Assembly (NCBI RefSeq): GCF_003459505.1
Contig: NZ_QRWD01000001.1
Span: 1-64,000, forward strand
Origin: Collinsella sp. AF20-14LB
GTDB taxonomy: Bacteria; Actinomycetota; Coriobacteriia; Coriobacteriales; Coriobacteriaceae
Length of the DNA: 64,000 nucleotides
Reading direction: 5' to 3'
In this document: piece by piece, positions 1 through 6,804 of the stretch
How the letters are laid out: every line of letters begins with the position of its first letter
Position numbering within the stretch: the first letter of the stretch is position 1
Position numbers and translations under genes: made by a program
Notes under the pieces: generated by a model
Databases searched by the model: none
What the model saw: only the letters and a program-made list of their open reading frames with translations
What the model was told of the DNA's origin: nothing

Positions 1-757
1 ACCAATCAGAAAGGTTTTTCGGAAGAGTATCGTCAATCTCGGAGTAGCTGAGCGGGAACAGCTTTTCGGAGGTCGCCGTCACGGCGCAGGGTGGGTTTGG
101 AACTCCACGGTTGTTGAACGAGACCTTGGTGACGGACTTTACCTTGGACTGGAAGTCGGCAGGCATGAGGTTCCATATCTCGCCGGAGTTCATCTTCTTG
201 CGCAACTCGGATCCCTCCCACCCACGGTAGCTGGTATTCTTGGCGTTCATGCGGGATTTAATCCCCGCTGAGGTGGTAAGGAACGTGAGTCCCGCCTTGC
301 CCGAACCGTCGGCCAAGTCATCGTGGTTGATGCCGATGATTCGGTACTCGAGCGTCTGCCCGTTCGTGAGCTTGACCGAGAACTTCGTCCCCGCATCCAT
401 GGCTGCCCTAGCTTTCGCGTACGCCGGCGACGCCTCGCCCTTGGCGGCGATGTCCTCGGCCACGGCCTCCTGCTCGCCGAGGCTCCAGTCCTTCGCGTCC
501 TTGGCTGCCGCCGCCTGGACGGTCGCGGAATCGGCTCCCGTGGAGCCGTTGCTCTCCGTGCCTCCATTAGTCCCGCTATTGAGCGTGTTACCCACTAGGT
601 TGAACTGGTTCCGGATGGCCCCGGCCACGCCGGGCCCCGCGAACACGATTACCAGGCCGATGACGGCGATGATCAGTACGCACTCGATGATTGATTGCCC
701 TTGGAAGCGGGTCGTTTCAGGAGCGACCCCCCGAGGCGAAATTGCCGCTGCATGCAT
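1..757 (-). CDS. Flp-pilin-like protein with DUF6273-type domain, copy 1 (3' end outside window)
   Basis: Read on the minus strand from ATG at 755-757; the frame stays open to the window edge, so the C-terminus is missing. After about 20 residues comes GQSIIECVLIIAVIGLVIVF, the usual Flp/type IVb pilin signature: a prepilin-peptidase-like G|Q site, a Glu at mature position +5 and a hydrophobic helix. A Ser/Gly/Thr-rich linker follows, then a domain with LTNGQTLEYRIIGINHDDL, GWEGSELRKKMN, IWNLMPADFQSK and LFPLSYSEI, which I recognise as DUF6273-like, related in fold to formylglycine-enzyme/C-type-lectin adhesion domains (inference). It is a close paralogue of the gene at 3851-4825. Here the start-proximal G run is 6 long and the frame opens from the first of two overlapping ATGs. 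Likely a surface-displayed pilin or pseudopilin adhesin. Confidence 0.75.
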   Translation of the reverse strand, partial: MHAAAISPRGVAPETTRFQGQSIIECVLIIAVIGLVIVFAGPGVAGAIRNQFNLVGNTLNSGTNGGTESNGSTGADSATVQAAAAKDAKDWSLGEQEAVAEDIAAKGEASPAYAKARAAMDAGTKFSVKLTNGQTLEYRIIGINHDDLADGSGKAGLTFLTTSAGIKSRMNAKNTSYRGWEGSELRKKMNSGEIWNLMPADFQSKVKSVTKVSFNNRGVPNPPCAVTATSEKLFPLSYSEIDDTLPKNLSDW

Positions 758-846
758 TGCGACTCCCCTCGTATGGGGATTGATATTGCATCCAGGAGCG
801 TACGATGCGGTACTGAAAACACGTTTTGTCTTGCCGCCGCGGCAAT
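741..846 (-). promoter_or_regulatory. Structured 5' leader of pilin-like copy 1
   Basis: Arms at 839-846 and 741-748 (the latter inside the first codons) are perfectly complementary over 8 bp and lie 90 nt apart. Inside are a hairpin (arms within 831-845), a short AAAAC/GTTTT hairpin, and a CCCC-GGGG hairpin at 765-778 whose 3' arm is the Shine-Dalgarno GGGG. Gene copy 2 (4813-4918) has the same layout and the same 90-nt spacing, with compensating base changes. It may control translation. Nothing else recognisable is seen from 847 to 1062. Confidence 0.5.
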
Positions 847-1062
847 GGTGGGGATTGAGGGATGACTAAGCGAATCAGTCAGTAAGGGAAAATACTGGAA
901 ATCAATCCAGTTGACCGTGGCAAGTGTGTAGCCTGGACGTAAGGATTAGATGGGTCACCACGTTTAGGTTGAGGAAGATGGCTGAAGGAATGGGGATGTG
1001 ACGTTGTTCGGTCGTAAGGACTGAAAGGGTTTGAGTTGTGAAGTGTGAGGGCCGTGACCCTA

Positions 1063-2949
1063 TCAGGAGTCATCATCGGCCTGCCCGATGCATCTGATGG
1101 CACTGAAGTCACCGGGGTTTCTCGCGGGCTCGAAGGCGTACTTCTTTCCGCGCCATACGTAGAAACCGTTCTCGCGAATGGCCTTGAGGTCGGCGGGTTT
1201 TATGCAATGGCCGTCGGCTCTCACCTTGAAGGTTGTCCCGCATCCCGAAACCAGCCTCCATGAACCATCTTGTGACCAGTGGTTTGATGTGCAGGTGAAG
1301 GATTTCTTGTTCTTGGTGATCTTTAGAGCCTGACCGCATTTGGGGCACAGGCCATAGATATCGGCGAAGGCCTTTTCCTGTTTCTCAAATGCGTTGTCCA
1401 GTACTGCCGCCGCCTCACGCTTCGTCAGGTGTTCGACATCGATTGCCTCGGCATCGTCACCAAGCATGCGCCTGATCTGCCCAATCTGGGCGCTGGAGGC
1501 GGGCTTGTTGCCCCATTTTTTAACAGATTCAGTGTCCCATAGGGATCTGTCTTGGGAGGGTACGGGATAGTGGTCTAACCAGCGGCGAACTGCGGCCTCG
1601 GCTTCAGCCTCATCGTCATATTCACGGACGGTCTTGTTGTTGCCGTTGAAATCGACCATGACGCGGTAAAGGATATCGGGGGCGTGCATGCGAACCGACC
1701 AGCCCTTGCCTCGGATGACCTTCGAGCCGTCTGCGCGGCGAATCCAAGCGATATTCTGGCTCGATGATGTGAGGTCGACCTTGCGGACGGAAAGAACCCA
1801 GCCCTCGGGAGTGTCCTCGGATGCCTCGATACGGTCGCGTAGACCCGACAGAGGGCCACGGACGGCCTTTTTCTCTTTCTCATCGAGGTCACTCGGGTCG
1901 ATGCCGATCAGGCTCGGAGCCGTGCAGATATCGTTCTTGTCGGAATCGCCCACGCAGTCTATCAGCAGCAGGTTCTTTTTCCTGTACCCCGTTTCGGGGT
2001 CCTCGTAGAGACGCAGGCCGCGCCCGACCATCTGCGTATAGAGGGTTGAGTTTCGCGTCGGCCGGGCTAGTAGAATCGTCTCGATGAGAGGCATGTCAGT
2101 GCCTTCGGTGAATACACCGAAATTGATGATGACGGGAATCTTTCGAGCGGTGAAGTCCTCGATAATCTGGCGGCGCTCGTCCATTGGGGTCTTGCCATCG
2201 ACGACCACCGCGCCATCGATGAGTTCGGCCAACGCGTAAGCATGTTTAACCGACGAGGCGAAGATGAGAGTCTGGCCGCGATGGAATCGGCGGTATGCCT
2301 CAGCGACCTGCGCGTTCGATTTCGGGCGATTCACGGCGTCGTTTAGGGCGTTCAGCTGGAAGTCTCCCGCGACGCGCTTCACGCCAGCGGTGGACCATTC
2401 GACCTCCACCTGCATGCAGTCGATATCGCAGAGGTACCCGCGGCGGATACCCCAGAGGAGATCGCGCTGGAAGACAATATCCTCGAAGATATCGTCCAAT
2501 CCCCTACCGTCGCCTCGATTCGGCGTCGCCGTGAAACCGATGTGGAGACGGGGTTGCAGGTAATCGATTATCTTGCGGTAGGTTGGCGCTGAGGCATGAT
2601 GCGCCTCGTCGGTCACAATGAGGTCGAAATCGCCCGGCTTGAAGTTCCGCTCGAGGCGGGTGCCGCGCGATAGGGTCTGCACCGAACCGGAGACGACTGG
2701 CTCGCCATCCGAATGCCTTTCGGCTTTCTCGATTCCCACGGGGCAATCGAAATACTTGACTGGCTGCGCCACCAGCTCGTCCCTATGGGACAGAATCAGC
2801 ATTCGGCCGTGCCTGTGGATGTTCGCGAAAGTGACGGTCTTGCCCAAGCCGGTTGCCATCTGCACCAGATGGGCGCCGCCGTCTAGGTTGTCGATTATGT
2901 CGATACATTCCGCTTGGTAGTCCCTTAATTTCAAACCGCTCGCGGACAT
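1063..2949 (-). CDS. RadD-like SF2 DEAD/DEAH helicase with C-terminal zinc ribbon
   Basis: A 628-aa ATP-dependent superfamily 2 helicase. The Q-like RDYQ motif is at residues 9-12, Walker A MATGLGKT at 31-38, DEAH at 114-117, motif III FTATPNR near 150, and motif VI QMVGRGLR in the second RecA domain. The C-terminus carries CPKCG followed by a second Cys pair, a zinc ribbon as in RadD/YejH. The helicase core also resembles the Res subunit of type III restriction enzymes, but no nuclease motif is visible, so a RadD-like repair or element-borne helicase is the better call. It lies between two pilin-like paralogues on the same strand and faces away from the three methyltransferases. It could cooperate with them or be prophage cargo; the sequence does not decide. 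Confidence 0.8.
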   Translation of the reverse strand: MSASGLKLRDYQAECIDIIDNLDGGAHLVQMATGLGKTVTFANIHRHGRMLILSHRDELVAQPVKYFDCPVGIEKAERHSDGEPVVSGSVQTLSRGTRLERNFKPGDFDLIVTDEAHHASAPTYRKIIDYLQPRLHIGFTATPNRGDGRGLDDIFEDIVFQRDLLWGIRRGYLCDIDCMQVEVEWSTAGVKRVAGDFQLNALNDAVNRPKSNAQVAEAYRRFHRGQTLIFASSVKHAYALAELIDGAVVVDGKTPMDERRQIIEDFTARKIPVIINFGVFTEGTDMPLIETILLARPTRNSTLYTQMVGRGLRLYEDPETGYRKKNLLLIDCVGDSDKNDICTAPSLIGIDPSDLDEKEKKAVRGPLSGLRDRIEASEDTPEGWVLSVRKVDLTSSSQNIAWIRRADGSKVIRGKGWSVRMHAPDILYRVMVDFNGNNKTVREYDDEAEAEAAVRRWLDHYPVPSQDRSLWDTESVKKWGNKPASSAQIGQIRRMLGDDAEAIDVEHLTKREAAAVLDNAFEKQEKAFADIYGLCPKCGQALKITKNKKSFTCTSNHWSQDGSWRLVSGCGTTFKVRADGHCIKPADLKAIRENGFYVWRGKKYAFEPARNPGDFSAIRCIGQADDDS

Positions 2950-3786
2950 GTGGCTCCTATCTCATGGAGGCCTGTGCCGCGGATCCGTGGTATGGGTAAT
3001 TTGCGTTTATGGATTCGCGGCATATGGCCATGAAGTCCGGCCCCTTGTCCAGGCGACGATCGGTCGCATTGAATTACGGAACCCTACGAGACCCTTTCCC
3101 TCTCAGGGTAATCGCTGGCAGGAGACGAAGTCTGCTAAAACCGCCTATATCGACCTCACCTGGGTACTCGGTATCCGAAATGGGTCCCGTCATCCTTTGC
3201 GCCTTTCGCCAAGTTTTGAGCACTTGCGGACTCTTTCAGGCCCTTAGTGGCCACGTCCTCCGCGCTCGGCGCTTTCCGATGCTGATCAGGCGTCGGGTCG
3301 CGCGGCAGGCAACCGGATGAGTCAAGAATAGCCAGTCGGGCGGTTTTAGGTTGGCTGGAAAGATGCCGCTGCGGCAGGCAAATAGCGTTGTGTTGCGTCT
3401 TGAGATAGGTGCTGTCAAGCGGGTGGGGTAAAGTCGGGTCGATAGACGCATAGGTAGGTGGTTATCGAGCGGGTAGATTTTGTGGGGAGTTTGAACGAAA
3501 TATGGAGACGGTTCGGTAGCGGGGAGGGCGGCGCGTAGCTGGAGCGATGGTTATCTTAGGCTGTGCGATCGGGTTGGGTCGTGCGGGTCGTGATACCTTA
3601 GCGATGGTGCAGATAGCGTGGCGGTGTGGCGCAGGTAGCGAGCTACCGCGTAACTAGATTGGCAGGAATGGACAAATAGGCGCGAAATAAGGCTTCTGCT
3701 TTGCTGTATGAGGGATGATAACAAGGTGTTTTGCTGCGGGGCACCTTTTGGGGGCGCCCCGTGTGTTTGGCAGAGTGCTTGGGGGC
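2950..3786. other. Intergenic stretch without recognisable gene
   Basis: About 840 bases between the helicase start and the terminator of pilin-like copy 2. Short open frames exist on both strands, but none has a convincing ribosome-binding site or protein-like composition. It presumably holds the helicase promoter near 2960-3050. A GC-rich hairpin (GGGGCACC/GGCGCCCC, about 3738-3761) lies just upstream of the terminator. Confidence 0.5.
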
Positions 3787-3814
3787 AAAAAAGCCCGCGC
3801 GGAATTGTGCAGGC
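3787..3814 (-). terminator. Rho-independent terminator after pilin-like copy 2
   Basis: On the minus strand a GCCTGC...GCGGGC stem (3793-3814) is followed directly by six T residues (3787-3792), 37 bases past the stop codon of the pilin-like gene. Confidence 0.75.
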
Positions 3815-3837
3815 TTTTCAATAGATGCAGATGGATT

Positions 3838-3865
3838 TAGAAGCACCAAGCTAGAAGCACCAAGC
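3838..3865 (-). repeat. Tandem 14-bp duplication across the stop codon of pilin-like copy 2
   Basis: Two adjacent identical copies of GCTTGGTGCTTCTA (minus strand), at 3852-3865 and 3838-3851. The first copy encodes the last residues AWCF and leads into the TAG stop; the second is untranslated. Confidence 0.85.
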
Positions 3866-4825
3866 GGGACAGACGCAAAGCAAGCCAGCCGCGCCATCAG
3901 TATTCGACGGATTGCCGCTGTAGCCGACACAGAAGTATCTCGTCGTAGAGCTGAACGGACTCACCGAACGCTCCCACCAATGGTAGCCAATCTGCAGGCA
4001 GGCATTTTCAGAATGGTTCTCCGTCACCTTGCCCTTGAAAGCCTCATACTGGAAACCCTCGGAGGAAGTCCAGGGATACTCGGCTGCCCAGTAGGAGGTG
4101 GGGACGATCTCGGAGTGGCTGAGCAGGAACAGTTTGTCCGAGGTGGCCGTCACGGCGGCATTCTTGTCGGTTCCGCCGACGTTGTTCGTCAGCTTCCTGA
4201 CCGATTTCACCTTGGACTGGAAGTCGGCGGGCATGAGGTTCCAGATTTCGCCGGAGTTCATCTTCGCGCGGAGTTTGGACTTCTCCCAACCGCCAACGTT
4301 GGTTTCTGGTGCGTTCACGCTGGAAGAAATATTCCTCGAGGTGGTGAGGAACGTCAGGCCCGCTTTACCGCTTCCATCGGCCAAATCATCGTGGTCGATG
4401 CCGATGATCTTGTACTCAAGCGTCTGCCCGTCCGTCAGCTTCATCGAGAACTTCGTTCCCGTGTCCATCGCGGCCTTCGCCTTGGCGTAGGCGCGCGACG
4501 CCTCGCCCTTCGCAGCGATGTCCTCGGCCACGGCCTTCTGCTCGTCGAGCGTCCAGTCCTTGGCATCCTTGGCGACAGCCGCCTGGACTGCTGCGGATAC
4601 GCCACCCTCTGAGCCTCCGCCCGTAGAGCCGCCGGTCGTCCCGTTGTTGACCGTGTTTCCGACCAGGTTGAACTGGTTTCGGATGGCACCGGAGACCTGC
4701 GGTCCCGCGAATACCACCACCAGGCCGATGATTGCGATGATCAGGACGTACTCGATGATGGATTGACCTCGAAGGCGGGCACTCCTAGGAGATACCCCCC
4801 CCCCGAGGCGAAAATGCCGCTGCAT
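3851..4825 (-). CDS. Flp-pilin-like protein with DUF6273/lectin-like domain, copy 2, poly-G in 5' end
   Basis: Predicted 324 aa from ATG at 4823-4825. Residues about 20-45 read RGQSIIEYVLIIAIIGLVVV, a Flp/type IVb pilin N-terminus with the cleavage-site Gly-Gln and the conserved Glu. A Gly/Ser/Thr linker follows, then a domain ending GLLCVCPAWCF; together with GWEKSKLRAKMNSGEIWNLM and LFLLSHSEIV this matches the DUF6273 type found in gut Coriobacteriia and Firmicutes surface proteins. Such domains resemble the C-type lectin folds of retroelement-diversified adhesins (inference). A 10-G run at 4795-4804 lies a few codons after the start, and only with the present length is this ATG in frame. 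Frames further upstream (to 4867) would start inside the leader hairpin and are less likely. Probably exported, processed by a prepilin peptidase and surface displayed; no pilus assembly genes are in the window. Confidence 0.8.
   Translation of the reverse strand: MQRHFRLGGGVSPRSARLRGQSIIEYVLIIAIIGLVVVFAGPQVSGAIRNQFNLVGNTVNNGTTGGSTGGGSEGGVSAAVQAAVAKDAKDWTLDEQKAVAEDIAAKGEASRAYAKAKAAMDTGTKFSMKLTDGQTLEYKIIGIDHDDLADGSGKAGLTFLTTSRNISSSVNAPETNVGGWEKSKLRAKMNSGEIWNLMPADFQSKVKSVRKLTNNVGGTDKNAAVTATSDKLFLLSHSEIVPTSYWAAEYPWTSSEGFQYEAFKGKVTENHSENACLQIGYHWWERSVSPFSSTTRYFCVGYSGNPSNTDGAAGLLCVCPAWCF
4795..4804 (-). repeat. Poly-G tract (G10) in pilin-like gene
   Basis: Ten consecutive C on the plus strand (G on the coding strand), about 21 bases into the reading frame. 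The paralogue has six at the same place (727-732). The length sets which of two overlapping ATGs (ATGCATG) is in frame, a typical slipped-strand switch. Confidence 0.9.
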
Positions 4826-4918
4826 GCATATGCGGCTCCCTTCGCTCAGGGTTTGCAGATACATCACCGAGCGTAGGACAGGCGTGGCAATCCGCCACGG
4901 TCTTGCCGTTGCGGCATT
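4813..4918 (-). promoter_or_regulatory. Structured 5' leader of pilin-like copy 2
   Basis: Same plan as the leader of copy 1. Outer arms at 4911-4918 and 4813-4820 are 8 bp, 90 nt apart. Inside are a TGCCG/CGGCA hairpin, a GTGGC/GCCAC hairpin, and a CCCT-AGGG hairpin (4838-4851) that holds the Shine-Dalgarno. Relative to copy 1, one pair of the outer helix and one of the SD hairpin change on both sides. Confidence 0.5.
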
Positions 4919-4984
4919 AGTTTATTTAGGAGATCGGACCCATGTAAAAGTCCCAAGACGCAACGACGTCGAGAGGACAGTTCC

Positions 4985-5899
4985 ATGGTTCAGGCCACCG
5001 ATTCAGAAGTAAAAAATGCAATCGAGAAGGTTCACGTACCGCCTATCAAGACGCAGGGCATCAAGACAAAGCTCGTTCCTTGGATTTCGCAATACGCTTC
5101 GCTTGATGCCCAAACGGTTTGGGTCGAGCCGTTTATGGGCTCGGGCGTCGTCGGCTTCAATCTCGCGCCGAAGCGGGCACTGTTCTCGGACACGAACGTC
5201 CATATCATCGACTTCTACCGTTCCATCCAGGACGGAGAGCTTACCGCCGCGAGCTGTAGGAAGTTCCTCGAATCCGAAGGCGCCCGCCTGAAATCGAGGG
5301 GGGGGGATTACTACTATGAGGTCCGGGACCGCTTCAATGAATCGCATGACCCGTATGATTTCCTCTTCCTCAACAGGTCTTGCTTCAATGGGCTTATGAG
5401 GTTCAACCGCCAGCACCGCTACAACGTCCCCTATGGACACAACGACAACCGTTTCTCCAAGGCGTACGTCACGAAGATCGTGAATCAGGTCGAGTACGTC
5501 CAAGCAAAGATCACCGAGAATGATTGGGAGTTCCTAGCCATGAGCTACGGGGACGCCATAGATGCCTCGCCTAGCAATTCCCTCATCTATTGCGACCCGC
5601 CCTATATAGGCCTCACGAGCACCTATTACGACACCTGGGACGAGGAGAAGGAGAAGGGGCTGCACGATTCACTCATGGAAAGCGGATGCAGGTTCATGGT
5701 CTCCTCGTGGGCGCACAACGACTACAGAAGCAATGAACTCATCGGCACGCTTTGGTCGGATTGCCACGTCTCCTACGCAGACCATGCCTATATCGTCAAC
5801 GGAAAGCACAAGCCCGTGGTCGAGGTGCTGCTGACGAACTATGTAACGGAGTGGCGGGGGGGGGTCGTGTTGCCGGGGAGGCAAGACTACCGAAGGTGA
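4985..5899 (+). CDS. D12-class N6-adenine DNA methyltransferase with two poly-G tracts
   Basis: Predicted 304 aa from ATG at 4985, with AGAGGA 8 bases upstream. KTKLVPWI (27-34) is motif X, EPFMGSG (48-54) binds AdoMet (motif I), and YCDPPY (202-207) is the catalytic motif IV, so this is an alpha-group, Dam-like (MethyltransfD12) enzyme that methylates adenine at N6. The specificity cannot be read from sequence. Two G9 runs lie in the gene. The first (5298-5306) is before the catalytic motif: one base more or less gives an early stop. The second (5856-5864) is after the conserved core (near VVEVLLTNY) and only changes the tail, or joins this frame to the next gene. First of three consecutive methyltransferases and probably phase variable. 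Confidence 0.88.
   Translation: MVQATDSEVKNAIEKVHVPPIKTQGIKTKLVPWISQYASLDAQTVWVEPFMGSGVVGFNLAPKRALFSDTNVHIIDFYRSIQDGELTAASCRKFLESEGARLKSRGGDYYYEVRDRFNESHDPYDFLFLNRSCFNGLMRFNRQHRYNVPYGHNDNRFSKAYVTKIVNQVEYVQAKITENDWEFLAMSYGDAIDASPSNSLIYCDPPYIGLTSTYYDTWDEEKEKGLHDSLMESGCRFMVSSWAHNDYRSNELIGTLWSDCHVSYADHAYIVNGKHKPVVEVLLTNYVTEWRGGVVLPGRQDYRR
5298..5306 (+). repeat. Poly-G tract (G9), N-terminal half of D12 methyltransferase
   Basis: Nine G in the codons for R-G-G-D. With 10 G the frame stops after about eight more codons (TGA); with 8 G it stops a few tens of codons on. Nine is the ON length. Confidence 0.9.
5856..5864 (+). repeat. Poly-G tract (G9), 3' end of D12 methyltransferase
   Basis: Nine G in the codons for W-R-G-G-V near the C-terminus. 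With 8 G the tail changes and ends at the TAG near 5930; with 10 G the frame runs without a stop into the next methyltransferase gene. Confidence 0.9.
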
Positions 5900-5914
5900 A
5901 TTCACCTTCGGTAG
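5887..5914. repeat. Perfect 28-bp palindrome between methyltransferase genes
   Basis: CTACCGAAGGTGAA followed by its exact reverse complement, centred at 5900/5901. It overlaps the TGA stop (5897-5899) of the first methyltransferase. There is no T tract after it, so it is not a classical terminator. It could be a protein-binding site, an RNA hairpin affecting coupling to the next gene, or a processing site. Confidence 0.85.
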
Positions 5915-5952
5915 GTTGGGCGAAACATAGCCCAGCACCGAAAAGGGGTCCC

Positions 5953-6804
5953 ATGGAGACCACTACCGAAAAGGCATCCGATAGCCTGAAAATCGGAATG
6001 ACAGCCGAAGACACCTTCGAACCTCGGCTTATCAACGGAGACTGCCTCGATTGGCTCAGGACACTCGCCGGCAGCAGCGTGGATCTCATTCTGACCGACC
6101 CGCCCTATAACCTTGGGCAATTCATGCGCGACCGTGCTACCAACCTCAAGGCTATGAGGGAAAACTATTTCGGCGCGGCCGGATGGGATGATTCGGATTG
6201 CAATCAATGGGCCGAGACTATGAATGGGTTTCTATCTGAAGCTGCCCGCGTCCTGAAACCAGGCGGCTCGTTGGTTGTTTTCATGGCCGTAATCAAGGTG
6301 GAGACGTTCGTGCGGCTCGCGCAGGAGAACGGGTTCTACTACAAGACGACGGGGACTTGGCACAAGCTCAACCCGATGCCGCGGAACATGAACCTGCACT
6401 TCATTAACTCCACCGAGTCTTGGATCTACTTCACCTACGGTGCTAGGACGGGAACGTTCAACAATTGCGGCCATGCGGTCCATGACTTTTTCGAGACGCC
6501 AGTTACCCCCAGAAACGAACGGAGCTATGGGAAACATCCTACGCAGAAACCCGTGGGCCTCATGGAGCAGTTCGTGGGGTTGCTCTCGAATCCGGGAGAT
6601 CTCGTTCTCGACCCGTTCATGGGAAGCGGCAGCTCAGGCGTCGCCGCGCTTGAGGCAGGACGCAGGTTCTGCGGCATCGAGGTCGATCCATACTATTTCG
6701 ATATCGCCAGCAAGCGCATGCGAGAAGTGATGGGCAATGACAGGCAACTCAAGTCTCGGCGCGACAGCCATCCCGATGAAGAATCAACGGGAGGCATTCG
6801 ATAA
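5953..6804 (+). CDS. Beta-group N6-adenine/N4-cytosine DNA methyltransferase
   Basis: Predicted 283 aa from ATG 5953, with AAAAGGGG just upstream. Motif IV DPPY is at 49-52 (TDPPYNLGQF), motif I DPFMGSGSSG near 220, and KHPTQKP before it; this order (IV first, FxGxG last) defines the beta group (N6_N4_Mtase). A target-recognition segment probably lies in the middle. The reading frame is open upstream to 5752, through the poly-G tract of the preceding gene, which matters for the possible fusion. The stop overlaps the next start (TAATG at 6802-6806), so it is translationally coupled to the cytosine methyltransferase. Adenine or N4-cytosine cannot be told apart from the motif alone, although DPPY favours N6-adenine. 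Confidence 0.9.
   Translation: METTTEKASDSLKIGMTAEDTFEPRLINGDCLDWLRTLAGSSVDLILTDPPYNLGQFMRDRATNLKAMRENYFGAAGWDDSDCNQWAETMNGFLSEAARVLKPGGSLVVFMAVIKVETFVRLAQENGFYYKTTGTWHKLNPMPRNMNLHFINSTESWIYFTYGARTGTFNNCGHAVHDFFETPVTPRNERSYGKHPTQKPVGLMEQFVGLLSNPGDLVLDPFMGSGSSGVAALEAGRRFCGIEVDPYYFDIASKRMREVMGNDRQLKSRRDSHPDEESTGGIR

Noticed and set aside
741..846. c-di-GMP-I riboswitch upstream of the pilin-like gene
   Set aside because: The position and hairpins are suggestive, but the conserved GEMM core segments are not present.
1063..2949. Type III restriction Res subunit
   Set aside because: Helicase core fits, but there is no C-terminal nuclease domain and no Mod subunit arrangement; RadD-like zinc ribbon instead.
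3731..4612. 293-codon plus-strand frame over pilin-like copy 2
   Set aside because: Lies opposite a gene with clear pilin and DUF6273 motifs; no own motif or start signal.
1..4925. Diversity-generating retroelement
   Set aside because: The DUF6273-like adhesins suggest it, but no reverse transcriptase, template repeat or A-biased variable region is visible in the window.
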